Shown here: positions 6,878 to 10,310 of the stretch, in pieces
Numbering within the stretch: the first letter of the stretch is position 1
Layout: every line of letters begins with the position of its first letter
DNA from: Nitrospirota bacterium
Lineage (GTDB): Bacteria > Nitrospirota > Thermodesulfovibrionia > Thermodesulfovibrionales > JdFR-88
NCBI GenBank assembly: GCA_021790695.1
Contig: JAJYGJ010000069.1
Coordinates: forward strand, 1 to 10,310
DNA length: 10,310 bases
Reading direction: 5' to 3'
Made by a program: the position numbers and the translations under genes
Notes under the pieces: generated by a model
What the model was told of the DNA's origin: nothing
The model's input: only the letters and a program-made list of their open reading frames with translations
The model's database searches: none

Positions 6878-8496
6878 TCGAGCAGCAGCAGGGCGAAATA
6901 TCTCACGAATTCGTCCCTGCCGGAGAGCGTTTTGAGGTCGAGGCCGGCCCGCCTTGCCGTCTCGAAGACGTCTATCCCCGCGCCCTCCATCGAGGGCCGC
7001 CTGTCCCTGGGGTTTTTGCAGACGTCTTTCGCGCAGGATGGGCAGATGGCGCACGGGCCCGCCCAGTAGGAAAAGGCCTTGTAAAAACCGGAGACGAAGG
7101 CCTCTTTTTCCGCCTTTAACACCTTAACCTGGAAATCCCTCGACGGCGGCTCCCCTTCGAGCAGGAGCGCCTTCGAGCACCCGCGGATGAGGGCCCTGGT
7201 CTCTTCGCTGATCTCTTCGCACCGGGGGGCGTCCGGGGGGCAAAACGGCCTGCCGAAATTCTCGCAGCCGTAACGGCATCGGAGGCTGGTCCATCCCGGG
7301 ATATCCACGTCTTCCGGCCGGATAGGAAAAACCCTTATGAAACCGAGCCCCCTTACCTTCGCCGAAAGCCGGGCTACAGGGTCCGGGCGGAGCCCGGAGA
7401 ACGCGGAGGGGTCCCTTGACGCCGCAAGGAGCGCCGTGTCCGAGGGCAGCGGCATGAGGCCCGTCGAGGAAAGCCCCATGCGGAGGAGCGAATCTCTTAC
7501 CTCGTCCATGTGAAACACCCTGCCGTTATAGGTGTTTACGAGCATGTTCAGGTCGAAGAGAGAGGCTTTAACCGGATCGTGCTCCGGGAAGAAATCGTGG
7601 ATGAGCATGAGACCGTCCCCGGCCAGGCACCCGGCCGCGTTTTCCAGTATATGCGGCAGCTCCGCACCGGAATAAACGTGGATTATATTGGAGAGGATGA
7701 CGAGGCGGAAACGCCCGGCCTCGAAAGGCCACGGATCGAGCAGGTTGGCGGGGCAGAGGGTAATCCTTCCCCCCTCGCCGTTTGTAAAACCCCTCCGCTT
7801 CATCATCCGCGAGGTAAGGTCGATCACCTGGCGGATGTCCATCAGCGTGGCCCGGAGCCCCGGCGCGCGGTCCAGCAGGGCGGCGGAGATCGCCCCTGAG
7901 CCGGCGCCGGCGTCAAGGACCTCCCCTTCCGGCGGAAACGGGCCCAGCACGTCCATGATCTCTTCCGCCTTCATCCGGGCAACCGAGTCCATCGCCCGGA
8001 TATATCTCGTGATGCGCCCGTAATCGATTCCCTGTTTTTGGCCGATTTCACCGGTCGGGCGCCCTGCGCCCTTCAATCCCTCGCCCGGCACATTATTTCC
8101 CAGGATGCGCTTTTTGAGCCCTGTCCAGCGGGGGCGAAGCTCGCGTCTCCAGAGCACGATGTCGCCCTGGTAGTCTTTTTTTCCCGGCACGAGGTAGCGG
8201 CTTGCCGCAGCCGAATTGAAATAAAAACCGCGCCTCTCCGGCCTCTCGAAGACAAGACCCAGAGAGCAGAGGCAGCGAAGGAGCCTGCCAAGTTCATCTT
8301 CCCCCGCGCCGAGCGCGGCTGAAAGCTCCGCCTCCGATTTGCCGCCCGGCGCGGACTCGATCAGGCCGAAGATGCCCATCTCCACCGCCGCGAAGAGGCA
8401 CTCCGAAAGCCAGTAGGCCGTCGCAAGGTCCTCTATGGCCTGGAAACCCGGCCGCTCGCGGCCTGCCCCGGGTTTTCCGGAGAGGCCCGGCGTCAT
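6874..8496 (-). CDS. bzaC: BzaC-like O-methyltransferase fused to DUF2284
   Basis: This protein (540 residues) has two parts. Residues about 18-360 form a SAM-dependent O-methyltransferase of the Methyltransf_2 type, with a winged-helix dimerisation region first, then the SAM-binding LDAGAGSGA (194-202) and a possible catalytic His300 in LIHDFF. Residues about 370-540 match DUF2284, a predicted metal-binding domain. It has cysteines at 407, 411, 419 and 426 (C..GCENFGRPFCPP) and at 482, 485, 488 and 493 (CAICPSCAKDVC), followed by RPSMEGAGIDV. In the known anaerobic benzimidazole pathway, BzaC methylates the hydroxyl of 5-hydroxybenzimidazole. That role fits its position right after the ThiC-like gene. 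The metal domain could bind an iron-sulphur cluster or a corrinoid, but its role is unknown. Its ATG overlaps the preceding stop (ATGA), and its own stop overlaps the next start. Confidence 0.78.
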   Translation of the reverse strand: MTPGLSGKPGAGRERPGFQAIEDLATAYWLSECLFAAVEMGIFGLIESAPGGKSEAELSAALGAGEDELGRLLRCLCSLGLVFERPERRGFYFNSAAASRYLVPGKKDYQGDIVLWRRELRPRWTGLKKRILGNNVPGEGLKGAGRPTGEIGQKQGIDYGRITRYIRAMDSVARMKAEEIMDVLGPFPPEGEVLDAGAGSGAISAALLDRAPGLRATLMDIRQVIDLTSRMMKRRGFTNGEGGRITLCPANLLDPWPFEAGRFRLVILSNIIHVYSGAELPHILENAAGCLAGDGLMLIHDFFPEHDPVKASLFDLNMLVNTYNGRVFHMDEVRDSLLRMGLSSTGLMPLPSDTALLAASRDPSAFSGLRPDPVARLSAKVRGLGFIRVFPIRPEDVDIPGWTSLRCRYGCENFGRPFCPPDAPRCEEISEETRALIRGCSKALLLEGEPPSRDFQVKVLKAEKEAFVSGFYKAFSYWAGPCAICPSCAKDVCKNPRDRRPSMEGAGIDVFETARRAGLDLKTLSGRDEFVRYFALLLLE

Positions 8497-9806
8497 TTCT
8501 TGTCCGAACCGGTCATGTCTTTTTCAAACATGCCGCGGAGCATGTCGTTAGCGCAGAACCTGCCGCACATCGTGCAGGAGTGCGGGTCGCCTTTTTGCGT
8601 TTGCCCGTCCCGTCTGCCCTTTATCTCGATTGCGCGCTCCGGGTCTATGGCAAGCCTGAACTGCTCGTCCCAGAGCATGTCGCGCCTTGCCTTTCCCATC
8701 GCCTTGTCCGCGTCCGTTTTCCTGTGCTTTATCATGTCGCCCACGTGGGCGGCGATCCTGGCCGCGATGACACCCTCGCGCACGTCCCCGGGGTACGGCA
8801 GGCCCAGGTGCTCGGAGGGCGTCACGTAGCATATGAAGTCCGCCCCGTAGGAGGAGGAGAGCGCCGCCCCGATGGCGGCCGTTATATGGTCGTAGCCGGG
8901 GGCGATGTCCGTCGTGATCGGCCCCAGCATGTAGAAGGGCGAGCCCCCGCTCATCTTTTTTTCCATGATGATATTGGCCTCGATCTCGTTTATCGGGATA
9001 TGCCCCGGCCCCTCGACCATCGTCTGGCAGCCCGCCGACCTCCCGGTTTCCGCCAACTCGCAGTTAATAAGCAATTCTTGAATTTGGACCCTGTCGGTGG
9101 AGTCGTGTATGGCTCCGGCCCTGAAACCGTTGCCGAGGCTGAGTACGGTATCGTGTTTCCTGAGGATGGAGACCACGCGGTCGAAATGCTCGTAAAGGGG
9201 GTTTTCCCTGCCGTTATGCTCCATCCAGGCCACCATGTAGGAGCCGCCTTTCGAGACCAGGCCCCCGTAGCGGTAGTGCTGCCTTCTGAGCATTTCGACC
9301 GTCTTTCTGTTTATGCCGCAGTGGATCGCCATGAAGCCCACGCCCTCCTCGCACTGCCTTTCCGTCACCTCGAAGAGAAGCTCCTCCGGCATTTTCACGG
9401 CGGCGCCGTATTTTTCTATCGCCAGGGCGAAGGCCTCGTAGAGGGGCACCGTGCCCACGGGCAGCCGGACCTCGTTCATGACCGCCCTTCTTATGCCGGC
9501 GATATCGCCCCCGACGCTCAGGTCCATGAGGGTGTCCGCGCCGTATTTTTCCGCTATCCTGGCCTTCTCCACCTCCATGGCGGCGTCGGCGATCGAGGTT
9601 GAAGTGCCTATGGAGGCGTTCACCTTGGTCCTCAACCCCCCTCCGATGCCCACGATCCTGCACTGCCTGTTTGCGTTGGCCGGTATGACGGCCTTCCCGG
9701 CGGCCACCAGGCCGGCCAGCGTCCGCGCGTCAACCCCCTCCTCACCGGCCGCCGTCATTACCTCCTTTGTGATCTCTCCGTTTCCGGCGCGCTCAAGCTG
9801 TGTCAT
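8493..9806 (-). CDS. bzaF: BzaF-like 5-hydroxybenzimidazole synthase (ThiC family)
   Basis: The 437-residue protein belongs to the ThiC family of non-classical radical SAM enzymes. It shows KVNASIGTS, EKYGADTLMDLSVGG, VEGPGHIPINEIEANI, LGPITTDIAPGYDHI and a C-terminal cysteine cluster. ThiC makes the thiamin pyrimidine from aminoimidazole ribotide; its paralogue BzaF makes 5-hydroxybenzimidazole from the same substrate. BzaF is preferred because a cobalamin riboswitch, not a TPP riboswitch, precedes the gene, and because cobT, cobS and a BzaC-type methyltransferase follow it. The cluster motif is CTMCGRFC (CX2CX3C), one residue shorter than the usual ThiC CX2CX4C. The start at 9806 is set by a strong AAGGAGG site; an ATG at 9821 would overlap that site. 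If it were simply ThiC, the reaction would differ but the family would not. Confidence 0.8.
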   Translation of the reverse strand: MTQLERAGNGEITKEVMTAAGEEGVDARTLAGLVAAGKAVIPANANRQCRIVGIGGGLRTKVNASIGTSTSIADAAMEVEKARIAEKYGADTLMDLSVGGDIAGIRRAVMNEVRLPVGTVPLYEAFALAIEKYGAAVKMPEELLFEVTERQCEEGVGFMAIHCGINRKTVEMLRRQHYRYGGLVSKGGSYMVAWMEHNGRENPLYEHFDRVVSILRKHDTVLSLGNGFRAGAIHDSTDRVQIQELLINCELAETGRSAGCQTMVEGPGHIPINEIEANIIMEKKMSGGSPFYMLGPITTDIAPGYDHITAAIGAALSSSYGADFICYVTPSEHLGLPYPGDVREGVIAARIAAHVGDMIKHRKTDADKAMGKARRDMLWDEQFRLAIDPERAIEIKGRRDGQTQKGDPHSCTMCGRFCANDMLRGMFEKDMTGSDKK

Positions 9807-9811
9807 ATCAC

Positions 9812-9818
9812 CCTCCTT
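9812..9818 (-). promoter_or_regulatory. Strong ribosome binding site of bzaF
   Basis: AAGGAGG lies 5 bases before the ATG at 9804-9806 and decides the start. The site is just downstream of the terminator's T tract, so it is made only when transcription reads through. Confidence 0.85.
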
Positions 9819-9826
9819 CATGGAAT

Positions 9827-9887
9827 AAAAAAATCCTCAAAGCGGATTTTCGGGGAAACGGCACCCCTCGAAATCGCTTTGAGGATT
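9827..9887 (-). terminator. Riboswitch-controlled intrinsic terminator
   Basis: On the minus strand AATCCTCAAAGCG (9887-9875) pairs perfectly over 13 bp with CGCTTTGAGGATT (9844-9832). The upper part holds a further GGGG/CCCC pair. A run of seven T (9833-9827) follows directly. This is a textbook intrinsic terminator between the riboswitch and the first gene, so it should control the whole operon. Confidence 0.92.
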
Positions 9888-9913
9888 GCACCCTGTTTCG
9901 CTTCATCCTCAAA
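9878..9913 (-). promoter_or_regulatory. Candidate antiterminator hairpin
   Basis: TTTGAGGAT at 9913-9905 on the minus strand is an extra copy of the terminator's 3' arm. It can pair with ATCCTCAAA (9886-9878), the terminator's 5' arm, with an 18-base loop. The two hairpins are mutually exclusive, as expected for the expression platform of a transcriptional riboswitch. Which one forms with ligand bound cannot be read from the sequence alone. Confidence 0.7.
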
Positions 9914-9954
9914 AAAGGAAGACCGGTTCCCTCCTCGGGAAAACGGGCGGCAAC

Positions 9955-10129
9955 TCAGGCAGGTCTTCTGGCTGCGGGTTCGTCCTACTTGCCGGCCTTC
10001 CCGGGCACTTATGAACCCAGTGGCGTTTTGGCTTTCGTCCCCGTTACAGCGGCGGGACCGCTCCCGGTTTGGGTCCACTGAAATTCCCCGACCCGCACGG
10101 GATTCCCTATTAAGCCTCGCGGCGCCTGA
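9955..10129 (-). ncRNA. Cobalamin riboswitch aptamer
   Basis: The minus strand carries the B12 box AGCCAGAAGACCTGCC (9977-9962). It also has the other conserved blocks in order: AATAGGGAAT near 10113-10101, a GGGGAATTTCAGTGGACCC region, CCCGCCGCTGTAACGG near 10055-10040, GCCACTGGG, and GGGAAGGCCGGCAAGTAGGA. The ends TCAGGC (10129-10124) and GCCTGA (9960-9955) pair to close stem P1. It senses adenosylcobalamin or a related cobamide and most likely represses the downstream operon through the terminator at 9827-9887. Confidence 0.95.
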
Positions 10130-10148
10130 TTTAATCTTCCACCTACGT

Positions 10149-10176
10149 TATATACCCGCCTCGCGTTCTTTGTCAA
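10149..10176 (-). promoter_or_regulatory. Sigma-70 type promoter of the cobamide operon
   Basis: On the minus strand TTGACA (10176-10171) is a perfect -35 element, and TATATA (10154-10149) is a good -10 at a 16-base spacing. Transcription would start around 10140-10143, just before the aptamer, giving a leader of about 335 bases before bzaF. Confidence 0.8.
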
Positions 10177-10310
10177 CACGCCTCGCGCGCCGGTAGTGGT
10201 ACAGTCCGGTTAATCCACGGGCAGATATTATTCCGGGGGCGTTTGTATCTGCCCGCCAAGGGAGAGCCCATACCTGCCTGTTCTATGAATAAGCAACTGT
10301 GTTTTTAGTC
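10177..10310. other. Non-coding DNA upstream of the operon promoter
   Basis: No gene was seen. A perfect 10-bp inverted repeat, CGGGCAGATA (10218-10227) and TATCTGCCCG (10246-10255), with an 18-base spacer, is centred about 70 bases upstream of the -35 element. It has no T tract on either side, so it is not an obvious terminator. It may be a regulator site or a dispersed palindrome. Confidence 0.5.

Noticed and set aside
6878..7054. N-terminal extension of the radical SAM protein
   Set aside because: The frame stays open but lies inside the preceding gene and is arginine-rich. The ATG at 6877 gives a natural protein start and an ATGA junction like its neighbours.
8580..9602. Long open frame on the plus strand opposite bzaF
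   Set aside because: It is the antisense shadow of a high-GC gene. It shows no recognisable domain, has no ribosome binding site and lies wholly within a well supported gene.
8493..9806. Thiamin biosynthesis enzyme ThiC
   Set aside because: The family is right, but a cobalamin riboswitch precedes the gene and cobamide genes follow it. No thiamin gene or TPP riboswitch was seen in the window, so BzaF is the better reading.
9807..9821. Alternative ATG for bzaF at 9821
   Set aside because: Starting there would put the AAGGAGG ribosome binding site inside the coding region and leave the upstream ATG without one.

Overview
The window holds two unrelated parts facing each other. On the plus strand, positions 354-2279 encode a complete FtsH membrane protease with about 350 bases of non-coding DNA before it. 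On the minus strand, a single promoter near 10150-10176 drives a compact operon. It starts with a cobalamin riboswitch and a transcription terminator, and continues as a ThiC-family enzyme best read as BzaF (5-hydroxybenzimidazole synthase), a BzaC-type O-methyltransferase fused to a cysteine-rich DUF2284 domain, a cobalamin-binding radical SAM enzyme of BzaD/BzaE type, CobT, CobS and a small lipoprotein. The two parts converge on a roughly 280-base intergenic stretch (2280-2559) that is rich in inverted repeats.

The operon reads as an oxygen-independent route to the lower ligand of a cobamide, plus its attachment. BzaF would turn aminoimidazole ribotide into 5-hydroxybenzimidazole. BzaC would O-methylate it. 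The single radical SAM enzyme would C-methylate the ring, CobT would make the alpha-ribotide, and CobS would join this to adenosylcobinamide-GDP. Only one radical SAM methylase is present and the operon looks complete, so the predicted end product is 5-methoxy-6-methylbenzimidazole rather than dimethylbenzimidazole. Nearly every gene junction is an ATGA or similar overlap, which points to translational coupling. The riboswitch is followed by a perfect 13-bp terminator stem, and a third copy of one stem arm lies upstream and can act as antiterminator. Cobalamin therefore probably shuts the operon off.

The organism is most likely an anaerobic (or anaerobically living) Gram-negative bacterium. 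It has GC-rich coding DNA, a lipoprotein signal peptide, bacterial sigma-70 type promoter elements and oxygen-sensitive B12 chemistry. The Desulfobacterota or Nitrospirota would fit, but this is a guess from gene content, not from a phylogenetic marker. No tRNA, rRNA, CRISPR array or recognisable transposase was seen.
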